Positions 53,402-61,322 of a stretch of DNA of 64,000 nt are shown here, piece by piece; position 1 is the first letter of the stretch; every line of letters starts with the position of its first letter. The notes beneath the pieces are model-generated. The model saw nothing but the letters and a program-made list of their open reading frames with translations, was not told the DNA's origin and made no database searches. The DNA is from Cellulophaga sp. HaHaR_3_176. Lineage in GTDB: Bacteria; Bacteroidota; Bacteroidia; Flavobacteriales; Flavobacteriaceae. The stretch spans positions 1,790,001 to 1,854,000 of the forward strand of contig NZ_CP058990.1 of the NCBI RefSeq assembly GCF_019021925.1, written 5' to 3'. Both the position numbers and the translations under genes were made by a program.

Positions 53402-53446
53402 CAAATATATAAAAACGAATCATTAACGCAACAAAGTTGCATTAAT
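53402..53446 (-). promoter_or_regulatory. promoter and Zur-type operator of the aztD-like gene
   Basis: On the minus strand TTG (53431-53429), 19 bases, TATATTTG (53409-53402). The palindrome ATTAA-C-GCAAC-AAA-GTTGC-A-TTAAT (53422-53446) covers the -33 element. Its core differs from the operator at 50796 by one centre base (AAA against TAA) and keeps GCAAC-N3-GTTGC. Confidence 0.75.
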
Positions 53447-53520
53447 TTTCAAAATAACAATTAGTTTAAAAAAAACTCTATTATAAATTTCAACTTGATA
53501 AAATAAGACTTAGAATTTAA
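53447..53520. other. AT-rich gap upstream of the aztD-like promoter
   Basis: Short AT-rich stretch between the operator and the gene remnant at 53521. I see nothing specific in it. Confidence 0.3.
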
Positions 53521-53676
53521 ATGGTAACAACCTATATCCAAAGTCCTAATAAATTAAAAGGAAAATATCAAATACCCGATTATTAAATTATATACCCCAT
53601 AGAAGATTTAGAAAGTGGAATAGACCTATATTGGGAAAAAGAACAAGAGTTAATTGTTGAAAAAGCCAGCAGGTAA
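53521..53676 (+). pseudogene. short gene remnant with one in-frame stop
   Basis: From ATG 53521 one frame reads MVTTYIQSPNKLKGKYQIPD, then TAA at 53584, and continues in the same frame as YPIEDLESGIDLYWEKEQEL to a TAA at 53674 that lies inside the GGTAACA end of spacer D. One substitution separates it from a continuous 51-residue protein. It looks like the tail of an inactivated cassette gene. Confidence 0.45.
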
Positions 53677-53797
53677 CAAAACGTATAAAAAATAAGGGCT
53701 TCGGGCTTAAATGAAAGGTTTGTGTATATTTATGAAGTCCGCAAAATCTTATAGATTTTAATTTAAAAAATAAAGCCTTGGCTCAACCGTTAATAAT
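53671..53797. repeat. cassette-like spacer element D
   Basis: It begins AGGTAACAAAACGTATAAAA and ends GGCTCAACCGTTAATAAT, the same end types as spacers A and E. GGGCTT on the left and AAGCCTT on the right give a partial inverted repeat. The next gene starts 4 bases later. Confidence 0.55.
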
Positions 53798-53800
53798 AAT

Positions 53801-54676
53801 ATGAAAAAATTATTTTTCACTTTTTTAATAATCATTACAATTAATACATCATTTGCGCAAACTGAACTATTGGTTAAAGCTAAAAATGGATTAAATATTC
53901 GATCTGAGTCTAATTTAAAATCTGAAAAAGTTGGAAAATTTAAATACGCTGAAAAAATAGAAGTCTTAGAAAAAACAGATATATATTTTGAAATAATTGA
54001 TAATGAAGAAATAATAAAAGGACAATGGTATAAAGTAAAAGGCAAGTCCCTTACCGGCGAAATTGTTACCGGTTATGTGTTCAGTGGCTTTTTAACAAAT
54101 CCTAAGCAAAAAGACACCTTTGAATTTATTTTTTACGATGATAATTACGACCATTTTTATTTCACTGCAAAAAAAGAAAAAAAGACATACAGTTTTATAA
54201 CAAATGGTGAAGAAATAAATTTCTTAAGAGGTGATATTATTGAAATAGAATGGAAAGAGGTTTTTATTATCAGTGCTGGAGATGAAGATATAAAAGAATT
54301 AAACAATCGTTTACTTAGTATTAAAAAAATTAAAAATGGTATTGTTTCTAACTTTAGAAAGATTTATAATAAAGAAATTAAATATCATTATACAGATAAT
54401 TATTCGCAATGGTATTTAGATTATATCTATTTAAATATTGAATATTATATAGCCAATTCAAAAAATAAGTTGATTAGAAACTTAATCGAAAAAAAGGAGC
54501 AACTTGAATATTCAATAGAAAATAGAAATAGAAATGGTACAAATTATTTAGTTATTGGATTAAGTCATTCGTCTGAATTTAAGACATCACCTTTACAATG
54601 GTTATACTATAATGAGAAAAACAGCAAATTTTATGAATATGACCTACCAAATGATGAATTGATTGAATATAAATAA
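53801..54676 (+). CDS. exported SH3b-domain protein
   Basis: 291 residues with a signal peptide (MKKLFFTFLIIITINTSFAQ). A bacterial SH3 domain follows (KAKNGLNIRSESNLKSEKVG, KGQWYKVKGKSLTGEIVTGY, VFSGFL; ~25-98). The remaining ~190 residues are rich in Tyr, Lys and Asp and I do not recognise them. SH3b domains often bind cell-wall peptides. It heads three plus-strand genes after spacer D, the last of which is a DUF1287 protein, so cell-wall recognition is plausible. Confidence 0.72.
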   Translation: MKKLFFTFLIIITINTSFAQTELLVKAKNGLNIRSESNLKSEKVGKFKYAEKIEVLEKTDIYFEIIDNEEIIKGQWYKVKGKSLTGEIVTGYVFSGFLTNPKQKDTFEFIFYDDNYDHFYFTAKKEKKTYSFITNGEEINFLRGDIIEIEWKEVFIISAGDEDIKELNNRLLSIKKIKNGIVSNFRKIYNKEIKYHYTDNYSQWYLDYIYLNIEYYIANSKNKLIRNLIEKKEQLEYSIENRNRNGTNYLVIGLSHSSEFKTSPLQWLYYNEKNSKFYEYDLPNDELIEYK

Positions 54677-54777
54677 TACAGTTTAGTTTATTAGGAATCG
54701 TATTTTGTGAACTTTACTTATGTTCAGACGCACAAATTATAATAAAAAATAAAAAACACCTGGTAAAAATTGAAATT

Positions 54778-55182
54778 ATGGAAAAACCTTGTTCAATAGC
54801 TCCAACTAATAAAAAAGAATATATCTCTAATCTTGGGAAGGTATTAGTTGAACAAAATGGGAAAAAGAAATATTACAAACCTGAAGAAGTTAAAAAAGCT
54901 CATAAAAACAGAAACAGGGATGATTATTTTGATATAGATTTTGAATGTTATGGTATGAGTATTTTTTGTTCTCATTCAGATTTTGATACGTACCATCAAG
55001 AAACTGGTGAAGTATGTGATTATGTAGCTATGAAAACCGAAATGCTATCTGGATTATCTGTTTCTACAAATGCTGACTGGACTGATATATCTGATTTAAA
55101 TATTGATGCTTCTTGGTTAGATTTTGGAGATGTTTTTGAAGGTATTGGAGAGTTTATTGGTGGAATATTTGATGGCTTATAA
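54778..55182 (+). CDS. small acidic protein of unknown function
   Basis: 134 residues without a signal peptide. The N-terminal half is basic (KVLVEQNGKKKYYKPEEVKK), the middle Cys-rich (DFECYGMSIFCSHSDFD, GEVCDYVAM), and the C-terminus strongly acidic and glycine-rich (DFGDVFEGIGEFIGGIFDGL). I do not recognise it. Its stop overlaps the start of the DUF1287 gene by one base (TAATG), so translation is coupled, pointing to a partner or chaperone role. Confidence 0.65.
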   Translation: MEKPCSIAPTNKKEYISNLGKVLVEQNGKKKYYKPEEVKKAHKNRNRDDYFDIDFECYGMSIFCSHSDFDTYHQETGEVCDYVAMKTEMLSGLSVSTNADWTDISDLNIDASWLDFGDVFEGIGEFIGGIFDGL

Positions 55183-55793
55183 TGAAGTTTAAATTTAGTT
55201 GTAAAATGATAAAAACACTCTTAATACTATTATTTTTTAATATTACTTTTTGTTTTTCACAATCAGAAACCGTCCAAATTGGGTTATCGGAAAGTGCTCT
55301 TGAGTTAATTGAACAAAAAGTTGTTTATGACCCTAGCTACTTTTCAATTGATTACCCTAATGGTGACGTACCTAGTGGTAAAGGTGTTTGTACAGACGTT
55401 ATCATTCGTGCATATCGAAAAATTGGAATTGATTTACAAAAAAATGTCCATGAAGATATGAAAGCTAACTTTAGTGCTTATCCAAAAAATTGGGGCCTTA
55501 AAACAACGGATAAAAATATTGACCACCGAAGAGTTCCGAACTTAATGACCTATTTTAAAAGAAAAGGAGCCGAAAAACCTATTACTAATGAAGCGGCAGA
55601 TTATGTACCAGGAGATGTTGTTTGTTGGAATTTAGGTGGAGCAATAACTCATATAGGAATTGTGGTTGATAAAAAATCTGCAGATTGTAAACGAAATTTA
55701 ATTGTTCATAATATTGGTGGAGGACAAGTTTTATCAGATTGCTTGTTCGATTATAAAATTATTGGGCATTACGCATTTGAAAACAATCAATAA
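55182..55793 (+). CDS. DUF1287 exported protein (NlpC/P60-like fold)
   Basis: 203 residues from ATG 55182; an ATG at 55206 gives a tidier signal peptide (MIKTLLILLFFNITFCFSQ). The DUF1287 core shows YDPSYFSIDYPNGDVPSGKG, VCTDVIIRAYRKIGIDLQK, and AITHIGIVVD. The Cys in VCTD and His in ITHIG fit a Cys-His catalytic pair of the NlpC/P60-like fold, so it may hydrolyse peptidoglycan or another amide. Translational coupling to the 134-residue protein and nearness to the SH3b protein suggest a small cell-wall-acting unit. Confidence 0.8.
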   Translation: MKFKFSCKMIKTLLILLFFNITFCFSQSETVQIGLSESALELIEQKVVYDPSYFSIDYPNGDVPSGKGVCTDVIIRAYRKIGIDLQKNVHEDMKANFSAYPKNWGLKTTDKNIDHRRVPNLMTYFKRKGAEKPITNEAADYVPGDVVCWNLGGAITHIGIVVDKKSADCKRNLIVHNIGGGQVLSDCLFDYKIIGHYAFENNQ

Positions 55794-55878
55794 AGTTATA
55801 CTACGCTGCATTAACTATTTGAAATTATAACAACACGAATTAAGCGCGACTATAAATGCAGTATAGAACTTAAATTAT

Positions 55879-56622
55879 CTATTTTGATGATAATCGCTTT
55901 AACTCAGCATCTAACTGGTTTATTCTAGCTTCTAACTTCGAACCAAATTTTGGGTATTGTTTTAAAAATATATACGAAACCTTCCAGAAATATACAGAAA
56001 CATCATACGGTATTAATACTGGAGGAATATTAATATGATCGGCTAACAAATTATATCCTGTATCTGAATTATCGTATCTTCTAACAAACAATTCTTCATC
56101 TAAGAGTACAATTACAACATCTCCCTGAACAAGATCTTTTGGCTCTACATATTCACCAATAACAACATCGTTAAGAAATAAGCCTTCACCATTAGATTCC
56201 ATAAATAAATCTTGAACGGTATAAGCTAATAAGTGAGAGCTAGCCTCTACAGGTATCGTAATTTTAGGTAATGAGCTATAAGTTTGCGAGATTTTAAATT
56301 CTTCAATAAAAATTTTACTATTAAGTGCATTAACAAATGGTACTCCTGAGAAACCTGCTTTTACAATTTGATTTACATCTGTAGTTATATCACCATCAAA
56401 ACTCAATAATTTGTTAACAGTAATATCTTTTGTTAATATATCATCAATAGATATACTAAAATAATTAGCAACTTTTATAATCGTATCAATCTTAGGTTCG
56501 CTCCTACCCTCTTCATAAGCGCCTAAAGTGGCTCTTTTTAAGTGAAATACATTTGCAAAAGCTTCTTGACTTAATCCTTTTATTCCTCTAATTTTTTTTA
56601 TATTTTTCCCGAAGAATGACAT
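55879..56622 (-). CDS. XRE-type regulator with S24-like C-terminal domain
   Basis: 247 residues: HTH_3 (FGKNIKKIRGIKGLSQEAFA, HLKRATLGAYEEGRSEPKID) and a C-terminal S24/LexA-like fold (IPVEASSHLLAYTVQDLFME, LVQGDVVIVLLDEELFVRRY). I cannot identify a Ser-Lys dyad with confidence, so self-cleavage is uncertain. It is divergent from the PspA locus, with promoters facing each other, so it may regulate that locus. Confidence 0.85.
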   Translation of the reverse strand: MSFFGKNIKKIRGIKGLSQEAFANVFHLKRATLGAYEEGRSEPKIDTIIKVANYFSISIDDILTKDITVNKLLSFDGDITTDVNQIVKAGFSGVPFVNALNSKIFIEEFKISQTYSSLPKITIPVEASSHLLAYTVQDLFMESNGEGLFLNDVVIGEYVEPKDLVQGDVVIVLLDEELFVRRYDNSDTGYNLLADHINIPPVLIPYDVSVYFWKVSYIFLKQYPKFGSKLEARINQLDAELKRLSSK

Positions 56623-56639
56623 AATTTAGCTAATTAAAT

Positions 56640-56669
56640 TTGCAATTAAGATGATAATGGTTATATTTG
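56640..56669 (+). promoter_or_regulatory. promoter of the PspA locus
   Basis: TTG (56640-56642), 19 bases, TATATTTG (56662-56669): a full match. Transcription would start near 56676, leaving a ~100-base leader before the first gene. Confidence 0.7.
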
Positions 56670-56700
56670 ATACATCAAAAGTAACAAAATTTAGAGAAAA

Positions 56701-56727
56701 CAAAGATAGTTCTAAAATAATTAGCAA
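56701..56727 (-). promoter_or_regulatory. promoter of the XRE-type regulator
   Basis: On the minus strand TTG (56727-56725), 16 bases, TATCTTTG (56708-56701). The two divergent transcripts would overlap by ~20 bases, so the promoters probably interfere. Confidence 0.55.
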
Positions 56728-56778
56728 AAACTTAAAGAATCGAAAACTCTGAAAAGTTAAAAAAATTCGTAAAAACCT

Positions 56779-57174
56779 ATGAAAGAACAATTTAAAATTA
56801 TTAAAAATTACTTACTTGAGTTGAACTATAATATTACTCATGAAAACGAGAAAGATGGAATTTTAATGATCCAAAATCACGATGAAGGTATCAACAATTT
56901 AATTATAGGAATTGCTAATCCTATTTTAATAATTGAGCAGTATATTTTTAAAATTACAAAGCCTAGTGAAGATATTTTTAAACAATTATTACAGAAAAAC
57001 AGAGATATTATACATGGTGCTTTTGTTTTAGATGAAACAGGAGAAAAAGTAATTTTTAGAGATACTTTACAAATTGAAAATCTTGATTTAAACGAATTAG
57101 AAGGTTCTATAAACTCTCTAAGTTTATTATTGAGTGAATATTCTGAAAACATAATTCAGTTTTCTAAAGCCTAA
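56779..57174 (+). CDS. YjfI/YbjN-like protein (Tir-chaperone-type fold)
   Basis: 131 residues, soluble. The segment HGAFVLDETGEKVIFRDTLQ followed by IENLDLNELEGSINSLSLLL is typical of the small proteins encoded before pspA-type genes (E. coli YjfI, DUF2170) and often annotated as Tir chaperones. It probably binds a partner protein of the locus. It starts 27 bases before the pspA-like gene and shares its promoter. Confidence 0.7.
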   Translation: MKEQFKIIKNYLLELNYNITHENEKDGILMIQNHDEGINNLIIGIANPILIIEQYIFKITKPSEDIFKQLLQKNRDIIHGAFVLDETGEKVIFRDTLQIENLDLNELEGSINSLSLLLSEYSENIIQFSKA

Positions 57175-57200
57175 TTACAAACAATTAACAAGAAAAAATT

Positions 57201-57899
57201 ATGAATATATTTAAAAGACTATTTAACGTAGGTAAAGCTGAAGCTCATTCGGCTATTGATAAAATGGAAGATCCTATTAAAATGACTGAACAAGGCATTA
57301 AGGATATGAAAGGTGATTTAGGCGAAGCTCTTGAAGGGCTTGCTCAAGTAAAAGCAATGCTTATTCGTTCTCAAAATGAAAAAGTACAGTTTGAAACAAA
57401 AGCTAAAGATTACCAAAACAAAGCCATGTTAATTTTACAAAAAGTTGGTAAAGAAGAACTTTCTAATGTAGATGGAGATCGATTAGCAACTGAAGCTTTA
57501 GTTAAAAAAGAAGAAAACACAGAACACGCAAACCGTTGTACTGTTGAAGTTGAGAAATTTTCTCAATCAGTTTCTCAATTAGAGACTAATGTAAACGTTT
57601 TAAGAAATAACATTAGCAAATGGGAAAATGAATTGAAAACACTTAAAGCTCGTGTAAAAGTTTCGAAAGCTACCAAAAACTTAAACAAGCAAATGGCAGC
57701 AATTGATAGTTCTAGCACTGTAAATATGTTAGAAAAAATGAAAGAAAAAGTTACCGAAGAAGAAGCGCTAGCTGAAGCTTACGGAGACATTGCTAATGAA
57801 TCTAAAAGTATTGACGAAGAGCTTGATAAGGTTTTAGATGGTAAACAAATAAATGCAGAAAACGATCTTGAAGCACTTAAGAAAAAAATGGGGTTATAA
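57201..57899 (+). CDS. pspA: PspA/IM30-family membrane stress protein
   Basis: 232 residues, nearly all coiled coil. The N-terminus (MNIFKRLFNVGKAEAHSAID, KMEDPIKMTEQGIKDMKGDL) is the ESCRT-III-like PspA start with amphipathic helix 0. Long Lys/Glu-rich helices follow (~25-180), ending in a helix after VTEEEALAEAYGDI. It should polymerise on damaged inner membrane. In the YjfJ branch it occurs with DUF350 and related genes, as here. A very long hairpin follows. Confidence 0.9.
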   Translation: MNIFKRLFNVGKAEAHSAIDKMEDPIKMTEQGIKDMKGDLGEALEGLAQVKAMLIRSQNEKVQFETKAKDYQNKAMLILQKVGKEELSNVDGDRLATEALVKKEENTEHANRCTVEVEKFSQSVSQLETNVNVLRNNISKWENELKTLKARVKVSKATKNLNKQMAAIDSSSTVNMLEKMKEKVTEEEALAEAYGDIANESKSIDEELDKVLDGKQINAENDLEALKKKMGL

Positions 57900-57922
57900 A
57901 ATTGATTTAATTTTATAACTTC

Positions 57923-57970
57923 AGTAAACAACAAGCTCTTCTTTAACTAAAGAAGAGCTTGTTGTTTACT
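57923..57970. terminator. 23-bp perfect hairpin after pspA
   Basis: Bases 57923-57945 and 57948-57970 are perfectly complementary (outer AGTAAACAACAAG with CTTGTTGTTTACT) around a 2-base loop AC. The tail is TTAATA rather than a clean T-run. It probably ends the pspA transcript in both directions and separates it from the helicase gene. Confidence 0.8.
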
Positions 57971-58041
57971 TTAATACCAATATTTCAAAAAAAATTACGT
58001 TACTAGTAAACCTTTAAAAATTAGTTTCAAACTGTTATAAT

Positions 58042-60738
58042 ATGCATGTTAATTCGGCAACGAACTTTTTTAATTACTTCAAAGATTGTTATAAGCTAGA
58101 CTATAAAGAGTTTACTGTAAATAACATACTAAATAATAAGTATAAATTTAAATGGTTTGTAAAGGATAACGAGCAGCTGATCAATCAAAGATCTCCTATA
58201 ATTTATTATGACAATAAAGATCTTGAAAAGCTCGAGAAAGAACTACACTTATACAAGTTAGAAAAATCGTTGTATTATGCTAGTTTTTATTTTATAGGTA
58301 AAGAAACACCAACAGGGTTAAGTACTGACCCTTTAATTTGTAGTCCCTTAGTATTGTTCCCCTGTGAAATTATAGAAAAAGATGACGATAAATTTATTAG
58401 AATAAACCAGAGTGATTTTTTATTAAACACCTCTTTTTTAAATAAAATTGCTAAAGATGATGTTTCAAAAGATAAGTTAGAGAATAGGCTAACGGAGCTA
58501 TTTTCTGATAAAATTGAAGATGCTTTTGAAATAGAAAAAGCTTTCAATTCATTTGCTCAAAATATAGATACGTCAGCGCTTGCCTTTTTTCCTCAAAACT
58601 GGAACATTACAAAAATTAGGAAGCAACTTAAAAACCATACCACCGAAGATCCTTTTAAAATTGTTCCGGCTAGTGGAACTGTATTTATTGAAAAATCAAT
58701 TTCTTCAACAAAAATCATTAACGATTTAGAAAGTATTGCAAGTAATAATGAGTTTAACACTGCTTTAAACGAATTGTTCAACCAAAAAACAAATACAAAT
58801 AGCCAATCAGAAACTTACCTTGAAAACAGACTGAATCCGGAGCAGCTAAAAGCACTTTACAACAGTCAAAAATATAATAACTCGGTAATTATTGGCCCAC
58901 CTGGCACAGGAAAATCATACAGTATAAGTGCTATTGCTATAGATGCTATACTTAAAAAAAAATCAGTGCTTGTTGTTTCTAAAACAAAGCAGGCTGTTGA
59001 AGTTATTAGAGAAAACCTGATAAAAGATTTTGAGTTGAATGACTTACTTATTCATACCTCTGGCAATCGGTTTAAAATAAGCTTAAAAACTAAAATTCAG
59101 AAAAAAATCAGCGGTATTATATCTAGAAGTAATACTGACTCAAGTAACATACATTCTTTACATAAAAGATCAAAGTCACTTATTACAAAGTATGAAAAGA
59201 TAGTTGCGAAAGAATTAGAGCTTTCGAACCTAACTTTCAAAGATAAATTGACTTTAAAAGAAAAAATTCATCTAATACTATTACAATTTATTAAAAATGA
59301 AAATCTTGCTTTTTTAGATACAATACATTACGCAAATGTAAATACAGGCCTAATTGTTAGTGAGCTTAAAAAGTATGTAAAAAAAATAAGTCTTGAGCAG
59401 AGTAATGAAAAAGCTACTAAAAACAGACAAACATTAGTTCGCTATCATGATGCATTATCTGCATCTAGTTTTAGTGAATCTAAAAAAATAATTGAAGAAC
59501 TAGATTTTAAAAAAATTCTTGACGTTTTTCCTCTTTGGTTAGCTCATTTATCAGAATTAAACACTGTTTTTCCATTAAAAAAAGAAATCTTTGATTTAGT
59601 AATTATTGATGAAGCAACACAATGCGATATAGCCACTGCCCTACCTGCTATTTATAGAGCAAAACATGTTGTTATATGCGGAGATCCAAATCAATTAAGG
59701 CATTACTCATTTATAAGTAAAGCCCAACAGTTAACTTTATTAGATAAGCATAAGCTACCTAATGATCCTATTTTTGATTATCGTAATAGAAGTATTTTAG
59801 ATATTTACATAAGTAAAGTTTCTAACCAAGATCAAGTTACTTTTTTAAGAGAACATTACAGATCAACACCTTCATTGATAGAGTTTAATAATCAAGAATT
59901 TTACGATCAACAATTAGAAATAATAAAATCGACAACTGAGTTTACCTCTAAAAAACAAATTGAAATAAATTATATTAATGGTGAGCGTAACAGCCAAGGT
60001 GTTAACATAAAAGAAGCTGACAAGGTAATTGAAAAACTTACCGAACTTATTAAACTGCACGAAGGCAATACAACAGTACCTTCTTTAGGTATTATTACAC
60101 CATTTGCAAACCAAGCAAAACACATCAATAAATTAATTGGTGACATGTTTGATATAAAAATAATTAAACGCTTTGATTTACTTTGTGGTACACCCTATAA
60201 TTTTCAGGGTTCAGAAAGAGAAATTATTATTATTTCTTTTACTGTTTGCAAAAACACGCACCACTCTGCTTATAACCATTTGAATAAAAGTGAAGTTTTA
60301 AATGTAGGTACTACCAGAGCTAAATCTTTTCAATACATCTTTACATCTATAGCGAAAAAAGATTTAAAACAAGATTCTTTATTTTTGAAGTATTTGAGTT
60401 TTATTGAAAATTATCAGTATCAGAATAAAGAAAACGAATTATCTGAAGATGTTTTTCAAAAAGAAATTACATCCTATTTGAAAAGTATCGAAATTGAAGA
60501 AATTAATTGCGGATACCCTTATGCTGGGTCTATTTTAGATATATTTTTCACTCATAAGGGTGAAAATTATTTTATTGATCTTATAGGTTATCCTGGTCAA
60601 TTTTATAGTGCATTTACTATTGAACGTTACAAAACTTTTGCTAGGGTTGGTATAAACACAATACCACTACATTATAGGTTTTGGAGTGAAAATAAAATAC
60701 AAGCTAAAGGAAAATTAAAACAGCTTATAAACAAATAA
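58042..60738 (+). CDS. SF1 helicase (Upf1/Dna2-type) with C-terminal nuclease-like domain
   Basis: 898 residues. The helicase core has Walker A IIGPPGTGKSYSISAIA (~residues 282-298), DEAD-type IIDEATQC (~521-528), CGDPNQLRH, LREHYRSTPSLIEFNN, and motifs V/VI QGSEREIIIISF and NVGTTRAKSF. The first 260 residues are a unique N-terminal domain. The last ~90 (SILDIFFTHKGENYFIDLIG at ~829) resemble a Vsr/PD-(D/E)xK fold, but the usual E-x-D/K is DLIG, so nuclease activity is doubtful. It starts 71 bases after the hairpin and ends 3 bases before the DUF4178 gene. Confidence 0.88.
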   Translation: MHVNSATNFFNYFKDCYKLDYKEFTVNNILNNKYKFKWFVKDNEQLINQRSPIIYYDNKDLEKLEKELHLYKLEKSLYYASFYFIGKETPTGLSTDPLICSPLVLFPCEIIEKDDDKFIRINQSDFLLNTSFLNKIAKDDVSKDKLENRLTELFSDKIEDAFEIEKAFNSFAQNIDTSALAFFPQNWNITKIRKQLKNHTTEDPFKIVPASGTVFIEKSISSTKIINDLESIASNNEFNTALNELFNQKTNTNSQSETYLENRLNPEQLKALYNSQKYNNSVIIGPPGTGKSYSISAIAIDAILKKKSVLVVSKTKQAVEVIRENLIKDFELNDLLIHTSGNRFKISLKTKIQKKISGIISRSNTDSSNIHSLHKRSKSLITKYEKIVAKELELSNLTFKDKLTLKEKIHLILLQFIKNENLAFLDTIHYANVNTGLIVSELKKYVKKISLEQSNEKATKNRQTLVRYHDALSASSFSESKKIIEELDFKKILDVFPLWLAHLSELNTVFPLKKEIFDLVIIDEATQCDIATALPAIYRAKHVVICGDPNQLRHYSFISKAQQLTLLDKHKLPNDPIFDYRNRSILDIYISKVSNQDQVTFLREHYRSTPSLIEFNNQEFYDQQLEIIKSTTEFTSKKQIEINYINGERNSQGVNIKEADKVIEKLTELIKLHEGNTTVPSLGIITPFANQAKHINKLIGDMFDIKIIKRFDLLCGTPYNFQGSEREIIIISFTVCKNTHHSAYNHLNKSEVLNVGTTRAKSFQYIFTSIAKKDLKQDSLFLKYLSFIENYQYQNKENELSEDVFQKEITSYLKSIEIEEINCGYPYAGSILDIFFTHKGENYFIDLIGYPGQFYSAFTIERYKTFARVGINTIPLHYRFWSENKIQAKGKLKQLINK

Positions 60739-60741
60739 CAC

Positions 60742-61293
60742 ATGGGAATATTTGATTTTTTAAAGAAAAAAAAGGAAGAAAGACATTACGATCCTACCAA
60801 TATAACTGTTAGAGACTTAGGTAAAGGCTATATTTTTGAATATGGTATAGAAACTTGGACCGTTACTGCATTATTTGAATATGATTGGGGTGATAATTAT
60901 TTTACGCGTGAATTTGTAATCAAAAATGGCACAACTGAAAAGTTTTTACATATTGAAGATGATGGAGGTTTGGTTGTTACTTTATCTGAAAAAGTAAAAT
61001 TAAGAAAACTTGGCGAAGATGTATGTGACTACATGGAGTCTAACCAGAAACCTCCGAAAAAAATAAATTATAAAGGTGTTACGTATTATTTAGACGAGAA
61101 ATCACCTGGTTATTCTAAAGAAATTGACGCTGCTAATTGGGAAGAATTAGTAGCCTATAATTATTTAGATGAAGAGGAAGAAAAAATACTTTCTATTGAA
61201 CAATATGACAACGAAGAATTTGAAGTAAGTAAGGGTATTATTATTAAAGAAATTGAGATTTCTAACATTTTACCTGTCGCAGATAAATATTAA
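60742..61293 (+). CDS. DUF4178 protein
   Basis: 183 residues, soluble. It starts MGIFDFLKKKKEER, then a beta-rich DUF4178 domain: ITVRDLGKGYIFEYGIETWT, FLHIEDDGGLVVTLSE, INYKGVTYYLDEKSPGYSKE, ILSIEQYDNEEFEVSKG. Function unknown; the family accompanies PspA, DUF350 and spermidine-synthase-like genes. It starts 3 bases after the helicase stop, so the helicase is transcribed with it. Confidence 0.85.
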   Translation: MGIFDFLKKKKEERHYDPTNITVRDLGKGYIFEYGIETWTVTALFEYDWGDNYFTREFVIKNGTTEKFLHIEDDGGLVVTLSEKVKLRKLGEDVCDYMESNQKPPKKINYKGVTYYLDEKSPGYSKEIDAANWEELVAYNYLDEEEEKILSIEQYDNEEFEVSKGIIIKEIEISNILPVADKY

Positions 61294-61322
61294 ACGTTAA
61301 ATTTGATTTTAAACCAACTACA

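Noticed and set aside
44580..55880. Classical integron attC sites
   Set aside because: The spacer ends resemble GTT...AAC, but the canonical RYYYAAC and GTTRRRY boxes do not fit (for example GTTGGTA and GTTGCCA), and no IntI gene is in the window.
58042..60738. A stand-alone anti-phage defence system based on the helicase
   Set aside because: No methylase, protease or other defence partner adjoins it, and it is tied to the DUF4178 gene by a 3-base gap, so a defence call would go beyond the evidence.
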